DNA of 13,414 nt. Origin: Clostridiales bacterium UBA6330 (GTDB taxonomy: Bacteria > Bacillota > Clostridia > Oscillospirales > CAG-272). A program made the position numbers and the translations under genes. This document shows positions 7,171 to 13,414 of the stretch, piece after piece; the first letter of the stretch is position 1, and every line of letters starts with the position of its first letter. The DNA is taken from assembly GCA_002438075.1 (NCBI GenBank), contig DJSQ01000051.1:1-13414 (forward strand). Direction: 5' to 3'. The notes beneath the pieces were generated by a model, which saw only the letters and a list, made by a program, of their open reading frames with translations, did no database searches and was not told the origin of the DNA.

Positions 7171-8562
7171 TCACACCCTGCTCGGCTCCGTCATGGCGAA
7201 CGGGTCCAGAAGCTCGTCCAACAGCTTGTCGTCAATCAGCTTTTGCTCGCGTACCAAGTCCTTGATGCGGCGGTTTTCGCGTAACGCCTGCTTTGCGAGC
7301 TCTGCCGACTTCTTGTAGCCGAGATACGGGCAAAGCGCCGTTACCGTCCCGACACTTTCGTACAGAAGCGCCTCGCAGTGCTCCTTGTTGGACTCTATGC
7401 CCACGATGCAGTTCTCCGTTAGCGTCTTGATCGCATTCTTCATGCAAATGAAGGACTCAAACAGCTTGTAGAAAATGACCGGCTCAAAGGCGTTCAGCTC
7501 CAATTGCCCCGCCTCTGCCGCGAGCGTGACCGTTGTATCGTTGCCGATGACCGCAAACGCCACCTGCGACACCACCTCGGGAATCACGGGGTTCACCTTG
7601 CCCGGCATGATGGACGAGCCGTTCTGCTTGGCGGGGAGAATGATTTCCTCAAAGCCCGTTTTCGGTCCGCTGGAGAGCAGGCGCAGGTCGTTGCACATCT
7701 TCGAGAGTGCCACCGCCATCGCCTTGAGCGCCCCCGAAACATAAACGAAGCCGTCCAGATTCTGCGTTGCGTCAATCAGGTCTGCCGCCTGATGCAACTC
7801 GTAGCCCGTGATGCGCGAGAGGGTGGGAACCACGCCGCACAGATATGCGCGCCGCACGTTGATTGCCGTTCCGATTGCCGTCCCGCCGAGGTTGACCGCG
7901 TGCATTTCGTCCACCGCACGCCGCAGAAGCGACACGCACCGCTTGATGCCCGACGAGTACGCCGCGAATTCCTGCCCGAGACGAATCGGCACCGCGTCCT
8001 CCAGCTGGGTCCGTCCCATCTTGATGACATCGTTGAACTGGCGCGCCTTGTCGTCCAAAGCATCGGTCAGTGCCTGTGTGTTGCGGAACAGCTCCTCCGC
8101 AAGCCCGATGACCGTCAGTCTGCCCGCCGTGGGGATGACATCGTTGGTTGACTGCGAGCAGTTCACATGGTCGTTCGGGTGGCAGAGGTATTCGCCCTTT
8201 TTGCCGCCCAAAAGCTCGGTTGCGCGGTTTGCAATGACCTCGTTGACATTCATGTTTGCCGTGGTTCCCGCGCCGCCCTGAATCGAATCGGTGAGGAACC
8301 ATGCGTCCAGCTTGCCCTCCAGCGCCTCATCGCAGGCGGTGGTAATGGCGTTGCACATTCTGTCATCCAACAGCCCCGCCTCGCGGTTGGTCAGCGCCGC
8401 CGCCTTCTTGATGCGGACGATGTTCCGATAGAACCGCTTGTCCATCGGATTGCCCGTGATGTGGAAATTCTGAAGCCCGCGCAGGGTCTGAACGCCGTAG
8501 TATGCGTCTGCGGGAACCTCCAACGTGCCGATGGAATCGCTTTCCGGTCTTGTAATTGCCAT
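7171..8562 (-). CDS. aspA: Aspartate ammonia-lyase (aspartase)
   Basis: Converts L-aspartate to fumarate and ammonia. It belongs to the fumarase/aspartase superfamily. Superfamily motifs: DSIGTLEVPADAYYGVQT near the N-terminus, TDSIQGGAGTTANMNVNEV at 91-109, HVNCSQSTND at 132-141, and the signature loop GSSIMPGKVNPVIPEV at 315-330 with the catalytic serine. The NPVIPEV ending and the QGGAGT wording favour aspartase over class II fumarase, which reads NPTQCE. The Gly after IMP is seen in fumarases, where aspartases often have Ala, so a broader or shifted specificity is possible. Length (463) fits. The start at 8562 is preceded by GGAG at 11 bases. It lies 90 bases behind glnN with no minus-strand terminator, so read-through from glnN is likely. 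Confidence 0.88.
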   Translation of the reverse strand: MAITRPESDSIGTLEVPADAYYGVQTLRGLQNFHITGNPMDKRFYRNIVRIKKAAALTNREAGLLDDRMCNAITTACDEALEGKLDAWFLTDSIQGGAGTTANMNVNEVIANRATELLGGKKGEYLCHPNDHVNCSQSTNDVIPTAGRLTVIGLAEELFRNTQALTDALDDKARQFNDVIKMGRTQLEDAVPIRLGQEFAAYSSGIKRCVSLLRRAVDEMHAVNLGGTAIGTAINVRRAYLCGVVPTLSRITGYELHQAADLIDATQNLDGFVYVSGALKAMAVALSKMCNDLRLLSSGPKTGFEEIILPAKQNGSSIMPGKVNPVIPEVVSQVAFAVIGNDTTVTLAAEAGQLELNAFEPVIFYKLFESFICMKNAIKTLTENCIVGIESNKEHCEALLYESVGTVTALCPYLGYKKSAELAKQALRENRRIKDLVREQKLIDDKLLDELLDPFAMTEPSRV

Positions 8563-8612
8563 ATCCTGATTTACTCCGTTATTATGATAGAATGAATCGA
8601 ATTCATGGGGTC

Positions 8613-8646
8613 GGGGCGGGCGGCAAGCCGTCCGTCCCGTCTTTTT
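8613..8646 (+). terminator. Plus-strand terminator-like hairpin between glnN and aspA
   Basis: On the plus strand 8613-8624 pairs with 8627-8638 over 12 bp, two of them G-U pairs, followed by GTCTTTTT. On the minus strand the same bases give two A-C mismatches and no U-run, so the structure works as a terminator only against the direction of glnN and aspA. No plus-strand gene precedes it. Confidence 0.6.
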
Positions 8647-8652
8647 ATGGAT

Positions 8653-10749
8653 TTATCTGACCCCGAACAGCAGCTTTTCGTAGGTCGGGAACGGCCAGTA
8701 CTTCTCCGCCGTCAGCGTCTCCGCCTCGTCGCAGACCACGCGCAGCTCCGCCATTCTTTGCAGGATGACATCGCGGATCATGAATGCTGCCTCGGTGACA
8801 TCGGTAATGGTCTTGTAGCGGATGGCTTCGGTTTCCAGCGCGGTGATGGCGCTGTCGATCTCGTCCGCCAGCTCGGAGAGCTTTGCAATCAGGTTCTTTT
8901 CGTATCTGCCCGAAAGACCCGGGACAGCCGCCGCTTTTGCAATCAGCGTGTCGGAGAGGTCCTGCGCATAGGCTTCCACAGCAGGCAGAATCTCCTTGCG
9001 TGCCATGTCCACCATGGTCAGCGCCTCGATGTTGACCGACTTGCAGTAGTTTTCCAGAATGATTTCGTACCGCGATTCCAGCTCGGTGCGGGAGAAGACC
9101 TTGTGGCGGGTCAGCATTTCCACGTTCTTGGGGTCGAGCAGGTGCGGCATTGCATCGGGCGTGGTGCGCAGGTTGAGCAGTCCGCGAACCTCGGTTGCCT
9201 CACGAATCCACGCATCATCGTAGCCGTTGCCGTTGAAGATGATGCGCTTGTGGTCCTTGACCGTCTCCTTGATGAGGTCGTGCAACTCCTCCTCAAAGTG
9301 CTTGGACTTCTCCAGACGGTCGGCGTAAACGCGGAGCGACTCCGCAACCGCCGCATTGAGCATGATGTTTGCGCAGGCGATGCTGTTGGAGGAGCCGAGC
9401 ATACGGAACTCGAACTTGTTGCCCGTGAAGGCGAACGGGGAGGTGCGGTTGCGGTCGGTTGTGTCGCGGGTGAAGCGCGGCAGGACGTGAACGCCCAGCT
9501 TCATGACCGTCTTTTCGGCGGCGTTGTAGGGCGTATCGTTCTCGATTGCGTCCAGAACCGCGGTCAGCTCCTCGCCGAGGAACATCGAGACCACAGCGGG
9601 CGGCGCTTCGTTCGCGCCCAGACGGTGGTCGTTGCCCGCCGTTGCGACCGACAGACGGAGCAGGTCCTGATAATCGTCAACCGCCTTGATGACCGCGCAG
9701 AGGAAGAGCAGGAACTGCGCGTTCTCGTAAGGCGTTTCGCCCGGGGTCAGCAGATTGACACCCGTGTCGGTTGCCATCGACCAGTTGTTGTGCTTGCCGC
9801 TTCCGTTCACGCCCGCGAACGGCTTCTCGTGAAGCAGGCAGACCAGCCCATGCCGCAGAGCGACCTTCTGCATGATTTCCATCGTCAGCTGGTTGTGGTC
9901 GGTTGCGATGTTGGTGGTGCTGTAGATCGGAGCCAGCTCATGCTGTGCGGGTGCGACCTCGTTGTGCTCGGTTTTTGCCAGAACGCCCAGCTTCCAGAGC
10001 TCCTCGTTCAGGTCCGCCATGTAAGCCGCCACGCGGGGCTTGATGACGCCGAAGTAATGGTCATCCAGCTCCTGACCCTTCGGGGGCTTTGCACCGAACA
10101 GGGTGCGACCCGTGAACATCAGGTCCTTGCGCTTTTCGTACATCTCCTTGTCAACAAGAAAGTATTCCTGCTCGGGACCGACCGAGGTGCGCACGCACTT
10201 GACATCGGTGTTGCCAAACAGCCGCAGGATGCGCATTGCCTGACGGTTCAGCGCCTCCATCGAGCGGAGCAGGGGGGTCTTTTTGTCAAGCGCCTCGCCG
10301 CCGTAGGAGCAGAACGCGGTCGGAATGCAGAGGGTCTTATCCTTGATGAAGGCATAGGAGGTCGGGTCCCATGCGGTGTAGCCCCGCGCCTCGAAGGTTG
10401 CGCGCAGACCGCCCGAGGGGAAGGAGGACGCATCGGGCTCGCCCTTGATCAGCTCCTTGCCCGAGAACTCCATGATGACACCGCCGTCGGGAGCGGGGGT
10501 GATGAAGCTGTCGTGCTTTTCCGCCGTGACACCCGTCAGCGGCTGGAACCAGTGCGTAAAGTGCGTGGCACCGTGCGCAACCGCCCAGTCCTTCATTGCC
10601 TTTGCAACCGCGTTTGCCACATCGGTGTTCAGGCGCTCGCCCTCGTCGATGGTCTTTTTCAGCGAGCGGTAGATGTCGGAGGAAAGGGTGGCTTTCATCA
10701 TTCTGTCATCGAATACCAGACAGCCGAAGTAATCCGAAACCGTGTTCAT
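8653..10749 (-). CDS. glnN: Glutamine synthetase type III
   Basis: Makes glutamine from glutamate, ammonia and ATP, the main entry of ammonia into metabolism. The 698-residue length and wording are those of GSIII, not of GSI (about 450). Diagnostic blocks: GPEQEYFLVD at 191-200 (metal-binding glutamates), NEVAPAQHELAPIY at 263-276, GVNGSGKHNNWSM at 313-325 (metal/ATP site) and TAGNDHRLGANEAPPAVVSMF at about 370-390. The ATG at 10749 follows AAGGAGAG at 9 bases. It has a consensus promoter (10828-10855) and a short leader holding an attenuator with an ANTAR-type hexaloop hairpin. The divergent gene encodes an ANTAR protein, which makes control by RNA antitermination likely. The antisense strand is open over the full length, a side effect of GC-rich codons. 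Confidence 0.96.
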   Translation of the reverse strand: MNTVSDYFGCLVFDDRMMKATLSSDIYRSLKKTIDEGERLNTDVANAVAKAMKDWAVAHGATHFTHWFQPLTGVTAEKHDSFITPAPDGGVIMEFSGKELIKGEPDASSFPSGGLRATFEARGYTAWDPTSYAFIKDKTLCIPTAFCSYGGEALDKKTPLLRSMEALNRQAMRILRLFGNTDVKCVRTSVGPEQEYFLVDKEMYEKRKDLMFTGRTLFGAKPPKGQELDDHYFGVIKPRVAAYMADLNEELWKLGVLAKTEHNEVAPAQHELAPIYSTTNIATDHNQLTMEIMQKVALRHGLVCLLHEKPFAGVNGSGKHNNWSMATDTGVNLLTPGETPYENAQFLLFLCAVIKAVDDYQDLLRLSVATAGNDHRLGANEAPPAVVSMFLGEELTAVLDAIENDTPYNAAEKTVMKLGVHVLPRFTRDTTDRNRTSPFAFTGNKFEFRMLGSSNSIACANIMLNAAVAESLRVYADRLEKSKHFEEELHDLIKETVKDHKRIIFNGNGYDDAWIREATEVRGLLNLRTTPDAMPHLLDPKNVEMLTRHKVFSRTELESRYEIILENYCKSVNIEALTMVDMARKEILPAVEAYAQDLSDTLIAKAAAVPGLSGRYEKNLIAKLSELADEIDSAITALETEAIRYKTITDVTEAAFMIRDVILQRMAELRVVCDEAETLTAEKYWPFPTYEKLLFGVR

Positions 10750-10770
10750 TGTTTTACTCTCCTTATGAAA

Positions 10771-10813
10771 AATGAAAAAGGCGCTGAAGATGGGAAATCT
10801 TCAAGACGCCTTT
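10771..10813 (-). terminator. Attenuator terminator in the glnN leader
   Basis: On the minus strand AAAGGCG (10813-10807) pairs with CGCCTTT (10783-10777), and an inner TGAAGAT/ATCTTCA stem (10803-10797 with 10791-10785) closes a 5-base loop. TTTTTCATTTTT follows. It lies inside the 5' leader, between the promoter and the glnN ribosome binding site, so transcription should stop before glnN unless the hairpin is prevented. Confidence 0.82.
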
Positions 10814-10818
10814 GCCTT
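10803..10818 (-). promoter_or_regulatory. ANTAR-type hexaloop hairpin (antiterminator) in the glnN leader
   Basis: Read on the minus strand: AAGGC (10818-10814), loop AAAGGC (10813-10808), GTCTT (10807-10803), a 5-bp stem with a six-base loop that has A at position 1 and G at position 4, the recognition rule described for ANTAR proteins. The loop and 3' arm are the same bases as the 5' arm of the terminator, so the two structures exclude each other. It starts only about 3 bases after the predicted transcript start. Confidence 0.62.
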
Positions 10819-10827
10819 TATGTGAGT

Positions 10828-10855
10828 ATTATACACGATTTTTTCGATTTGTCAA
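10828..10855 (-). promoter_or_regulatory. Consensus promoter of glnN
   Basis: On the minus strand a perfect TTGACA (10855-10850) and a perfect TATAAT (10833-10828), 16 bases apart. The start is expected near 10821. Such a strong promoter fits a gene whose output is set later, by attenuation. Confidence 0.9.
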
Positions 10856-10907
10856 GGGCTTTTGCGAAATTTTTTTTGAAAAACGCGATTTTTTTGCAAA
10901 AATGCGG

Positions 10908-10936
10908 TTGACAAAGACCGCGCGGCGTGCTATAAT
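10908..10936 (+). promoter_or_regulatory. Consensus promoter of the short leader RNA upstream of the ANTAR gene
   Basis: A perfect TTGACA (10908-10913) and a perfect TATAAT (10931-10936) with a 17-base spacer. The start is near 10943. It is divergent from the glnN promoter, with phased A/T-tracts between the two. Confidence 0.9.
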
Positions 10937-10942
10937 ACAGTG

Positions 10943-11003
10943 TCAATGAGCAACGGCGTTCATCGGGACGGTCTTTTTCGATCCCCGCGGAACGCCCTTT
11001 TTT
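10943..11003 (+). ncRNA. Short terminated RNA with an ANTAR-type hexaloop (leader or decoy RNA)
   Basis: A promoter, a hexaloop hairpin and a terminator fit within about 60 transcribed bases. The hairpin is ATGAGC (10946-10951), loop AACGGC (10952-10957), GTTCAT (10958-10963): 6 bp with A at loop position 1 and G at position 4. The terminator uses GGCGTTC (10955-10961) with GAACGCC (10990-10996), plus inner CGGG/CCCG and GGTC/GATC stems, then TTTTTT (10998-11003). The two structures overlap at 10955-10963 and exclude each other. If termination is prevented, transcription would run into the ANTAR gene 137 bases on; if not, the free 60-nt RNA could act as a decoy for the ANTAR protein. Confidence 0.65.
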
Positions 11004-11067
11004 CTGTTCGGCGGCGGGGAGAATAAAAATTGCGACAAAAAAACTTTGTTTTTGACCAAAATAACAG

Positions 11068-11097
11068 TTGAAAAAGGGACCCCTTCTGTGATATAAT
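11068..11097 (+). promoter_or_regulatory. Second promoter, directly upstream of the ANTAR gene
   Basis: TTGAAA (11068-11073) and TATAAT (11092-11097) with an 18-base spacer; start near 11104. It lies behind the leader terminator, so it can give a basal, attenuator-free level of the ANTAR-pyrG message. Confidence 0.78.
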
Positions 11098-11139
11098 AAG
11101 ATGTTATTGAATACATCCGATCCGAAGGGAGGAAATACC

Positions 11140-11724
11140 GTGGCTGACGCGTCACCCGAATATGCGGTCCTCTTGGTCTCGCGCTCGTCAAAGGTCGTGG
11201 ACCTGCTCTCGCGCGTGCTTCCGCCCAAGCGGTATTCCAGGGTCGTTACGGTCCCCGATGCGGCGGCGGCACGGGAGCGGCTTGCACGGGAGCACTTCGA
11301 CATTGCCATTATCAACGACCCGCTCGCCGATCTTTCGGGCGCGGAGCTGGCTTGCGCCATCTGCGAAAACAGCGGGGTGGGGGTTCTGCTGCTGGTCAGG
11401 GCGGAGGATTTTCCCGAGGTCAACCGCAGGGTCAGCCCGCACGGGGTTCTGACACTGCCGAAGCCGACCTCCGAGACGATGATTGCGCAGTCCCTGATGC
11501 TGCTTTGCGGCACGCGGGAGCGGCTGCGGCGGCTGGAGGAACGGGCGGTTTCGATGGAGGAAAAGATGGTGGAAATCCGCATTGTGAACCGCGCGAAATG
11601 CCTTCTGATCGAGCAGCTCCGCATGACCGAGGAGGAAGCGCACCGCTACATTGAAAAACAGGCGATGGACCGATGTGTCACAAAGCGGACGGTCGCCGAA
11701 AATATTCTGTCTACCTATAAATAA
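11140..11724 (+). CDS. ANTAR-domain RNA-binding antiterminator with degenerate receiver domain
   Basis: A 194-residue two-part protein. Residues about 8-120 have the layout of a response-regulator receiver (VLLVS strand, FDIAIINDPLADLSG at 53-67, LPKP with K108), but the acidic pocket at the first strand is missing and the usual phospho-acceptor position holds Asn59 with Asp60 one step later, so ordinary phosphorylation is unlikely. A coiled-coil-like linker (about 125-147) leads to the ANTAR domain (about 148-194: RAKCLLIEQLRMTEEEAHRYIEKQAMD...), a three-helix RNA-binding domain that prevents termination. The start is GTG at 11140, with GGGAGG 7 bases upstream; an in-frame ATG at 11101 lies at the promoter and has no binding site. 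pyrG follows after 14 bases. Clostridial ANTAR proteins beside glutamine synthetase genes (NitR-type) are the closest precedent. Confidence 0.9.
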   Translation: MADASPEYAVLLVSRSSKVVDLLSRVLPPKRYSRVVTVPDAAAARERLAREHFDIAIINDPLADLSGAELACAICENSGVGVLLLVRAEDFPEVNRRVSPHGVLTLPKPTSETMIAQSLMLLCGTRERLRRLEERAVSMEEKMVEIRIVNRAKCLLIEQLRMTEEEAHRYIEKQAMDRCVTKRTVAENILSTYK

Positions 11725-11738
11725 CGGAGGATCAGACC

Positions 11739-13349
11739 ATGACCAAGTATATTTTTGTAACCGGCGGTGTTGTTTCGGGGCTTGGAAAGGGCATCACGGC
11801 GGCATCGCTGGGACGCCTGCTCAAGGCGCGGGGACTGAAGGTGGCGGCGCAGAAGCTCGACCCCTACATCAATGTGGACCCGGGCACGATGAGCCCTTAT
11901 CAGCACGGCGAGGTGTATGTGACCGAGGACGGCGCGGAGACCGATCTGGACCTCGGGCACTATGAGCGCTTCATCGACGAGGACCTCAACCGCTATTCCA
12001 ACCTGACCACGGGGAAGGTGTACTGGAACGTTCTGAACAAGGAGCGGCGCGGGGAATACCTCGGCTCCACGGTGCAGGTCATTCCGCACATTACGAACGA
12101 AATCAAAGATTTTGTCTATCGCGTGGGCAAGCAGACCGATGCGGACGTGGTGATTACCGAAATCGGCGGAACCATCGGTGACATTGAGTCCCAGCCGTTT
12201 CTGGAGGCGGTCCGTCAGATTTCTCTGGAGGTCGGGACCGAGAACAGCCTGTTCATCCATGTCACGCTGGTGCCGTTCCTGCACGGCTCGGACGAGCACA
12301 AGTCCAAGCCGACCCAGCACTCTGTCAAGGAGCTGCGCGGCATGGGCATTAACCCGAACATCATTGTTCTGCGTTGCGACGAGCCGCTGGAGGAATCCAT
12401 TTTCAAGAAGATTTCGCTGTTCTGCAACGTCAAGCCGGACTGCGTGATTGAGAACATCACCCTGCCGTGTCTTTACGAAGCGCCGCTGATGCTGGAGGCT
12501 TCGCATTTCTCCGAAATCGTTTGCCGCGAGCTGCACATTGACGCGCCCGAGCCCGATTTGCGGAAATGGACCGAGATGGTTGCGCGCATCAAGGCGCGTG
12601 AAAAGACGGTGCACATCGGTCTGGTCGGAAAGTACGTGCAGCTGCACGATGCGTATCTCTCGGTTGCCGAGGCGCTGCGGCACGCGGGCTATCTGCTCAA
12701 CACGCACGTCAAGATTCACTGGATTGATTCCGAGACGCTGACCGACGATGCGACCTGCGCCGAAATTCTCGGCGGTTTGGACGGAATCATCGTCCCGGGC
12801 GGCTTCGGCTCGCGCGGAATTTCGGGCATGATTCTTGCCGCGAAGTATGCGCGGGAGCACGGCATTCCGTACTTCGGCATCTGCCTCGGAATGCAGATTG
12901 CGGTGATTGAATTTGCGCGCGATGTGGTTGGAATTGCCGATGCGCACTCGGGTGAGTTTGACGAGCTTTGCAAGAACAAGGTGATTGATTTCATGCCCGG
13001 GCAGAGTGAGAACATTGACAAGGGCGGCACGCTTCGTCTCGGTGCGTACCCCTGCGTGATTACCGAGGGGACGACGATGGAGCGTTGCTACGGCAAGCGC
13101 GAGATTTCCGAGCGTCACCGTCACCGCTACGAGTTCAACAACGATTACCGCGATGTGATGGTTGCCGCAGGCTTGACGCTTTCGGGTCTCTCTCCCGACG
13201 GTCAGCTTGTGGAGACGGTAGAGCTTTCCGACCGTCCGTTCTATGTCGGTGTTCAGTATCACCCCGAGTTCAAGTCCCGCCCCGACAAGCCCCACCCGCT
13301 CTTCGTAGGCTTCATCGATGCCGCGATGAAGATGCGCGGGGAAGCGTAA
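11739..13349 (+). CDS. pyrG: CTP synthase (glutamine-hydrolysing)
   Basis: Converts UTP to CTP with ATP and glutamine nitrogen, the last step of pyrimidine nucleotide synthesis. The 536 residues have the normal two-domain form: an N-terminal synthase domain with the P-loop GGVVSGLGKG at 9-18, DPYINVDPGTM and HGEVYVTEDGAETDLDLGHYERF, then a class I glutamine amidotransferase domain with GGFGSRG, the nucleophile Cys382 in GICLGMQ and the His508/Glu510 pair in QYHPEF. All catalytic residues are present. AACGGAGG precedes the ATG at 11739. It lies 14 bases behind the ANTAR gene and shares its promoters, which ties CTP synthesis to the regulator of glutamine synthesis. Confidence 0.97.
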   Translation: MTKYIFVTGGVVSGLGKGITAASLGRLLKARGLKVAAQKLDPYINVDPGTMSPYQHGEVYVTEDGAETDLDLGHYERFIDEDLNRYSNLTTGKVYWNVLNKERRGEYLGSTVQVIPHITNEIKDFVYRVGKQTDADVVITEIGGTIGDIESQPFLEAVRQISLEVGTENSLFIHVTLVPFLHGSDEHKSKPTQHSVKELRGMGINPNIIVLRCDEPLEESIFKKISLFCNVKPDCVIENITLPCLYEAPLMLEASHFSEIVCRELHIDAPEPDLRKWTEMVARIKAREKTVHIGLVGKYVQLHDAYLSVAEALRHAGYLLNTHVKIHWIDSETLTDDATCAEILGGLDGIIVPGGFGSRGISGMILAAKYAREHGIPYFGICLGMQIAVIEFARDVVGIADAHSGEFDELCKNKVIDFMPGQSENIDKGGTLRLGAYPCVITEGTTMERCYGKREISERHRHRYEFNNDYRDVMVAAGLTLSGLSPDGQLVETVELSDRPFYVGVQYHPEFKSRPDKPHPLFVGFIDAAMKMRGEA

Positions 13350-13370
13350 GGACGCGGGGGACGCGCCAAA

Positions 13371-13414
13371 GGGGACTTTTAAGGAAAGTCCCCTCTGGAC
13401 TCCCCAAACCTTTT
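13371..13414 (+). repeat. REP-like hairpin element at the 3' end of pyrG
   Basis: GGGGACTTT (13371-13379) and AAAGTCCCC (13385-13393) form a 9-bp hairpin with a 5-base loop, followed by TCTGGACTCCCC and, at the window end, TTTT. Its AGGGGACTT..AGGA wording matches the minus strand of the element at 1-57, in the same orientation relative to the preceding gene. It may end pyrG transcription. Confidence 0.6.

Noticed and set aside
10760..10821. T-box or known glutamine riboswitch in the glnN leader
   Set aside because: The leader is too short for a T-box, and I see neither the T-box sequence nor the glutamine riboswitch core; the ANTAR hexaloop explains the overlap with the terminator better.
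8605..10911. A 768-codon open frame on the plus strand opposite glnN
   Set aside because: It is the antisense shadow of glnN, whose GC-rich third positions remove stop codons. It has no family motifs, and the minus-strand protein is clearly GSIII.
10964..10983. A second ANTAR hexaloop in the plus-strand leader (loop ACGGTC)
   Set aside because: The loop has A1 and G4, but the closing pairs would be a run of G-U pairs; the same bases form the apical part of the terminator with better pairing.
11101..11139. ATG at 11101 as start of the ANTAR protein
   Set aside because: It lies 3 bases behind the TATAAT box and has no ribosome binding site; the GTG at 11140 has GGGAGG at the right distance.
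11715..13295. A 526-codon minus-strand frame opposite pyrG
   Set aside because: Antisense shadow of pyrG, low-complexity composition, no promoter or ribosome binding site.

Overview
The window looks like a chromosomal segment of a fairly GC-rich member of the Clostridia (Bacillota), possibly an Oscillospirales/Ruminococcaceae-type gut anaerobe. The basis is strong AGGAGG-type ribosome binding sites, consensus sigma-A promoters, a type III glutamine synthetase beside an ANTAR regulator, NrdR, a plant-like long GpmI and a family 4 uracil-DNA glycosylase. The genus cannot be fixed from sequence alone.

Layout. On the minus strand, 58-3016 is an operon: gpmI (phosphoglycerate mutase), a PHP-domain phosphoesterase and a uracil-DNA glycosylase, driven by a clear promoter at 3059-3086. 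Upstream of it lies a small two-helix membrane protein (3140-3388) with its own consensus promoter. On the plus strand come a small conserved-looking protein (3737-4006), nrdR (4094-4564) and a DUF5131-like Cys-cluster protein overlapping nrdR by 4 bases. Next is a tRNA-Pro(CGG) gene with its own promoter and terminator. Directly behind the tRNA is an AT-rich patch (about 5606-6990) carrying an AbiH-type phage-defence gene and a 65-residue membrane protein, closed by a terminator. A large palindromic element (6993-7159) separates this patch from aspA (aspartase) and glnN (type III glutamine synthetase), both on the minus strand. A 390-base divergent control region (10750-11139) follows, then a plus-strand operon of an ANTAR regulator and pyrG (CTP synthase).

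The most interesting part is 10771-11003. Both divergent transcripts begin, within about 5 bases of their predicted start, with a small hairpin that has a six-base loop with A at position 1 and G at position 4 (AAAGGC for glnN, AACGGC on the ANTAR side). In both, this hairpin overlaps the 5' arm of a terminator hairpin followed by a U-run. That is the logic of ANTAR antitermination, and the ANTAR protein is encoded next door. The simplest reading is a self-contained circuit: the ANTAR protein binds the hexaloops, prevents termination, switches on glnN (and probably aspA behind it) and also controls its own operon with pyrG, or is held by a 60-nt decoy RNA. The target genes fit nitrogen status: glutamine synthesis, aspartate deamination and glutamine-dependent CTP synthesis.

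Hairpin-rich, REP-like intergenic elements with shared words lie at the 3' ends of the uracil-DNA glycosylase, aspA and pyrG genes.
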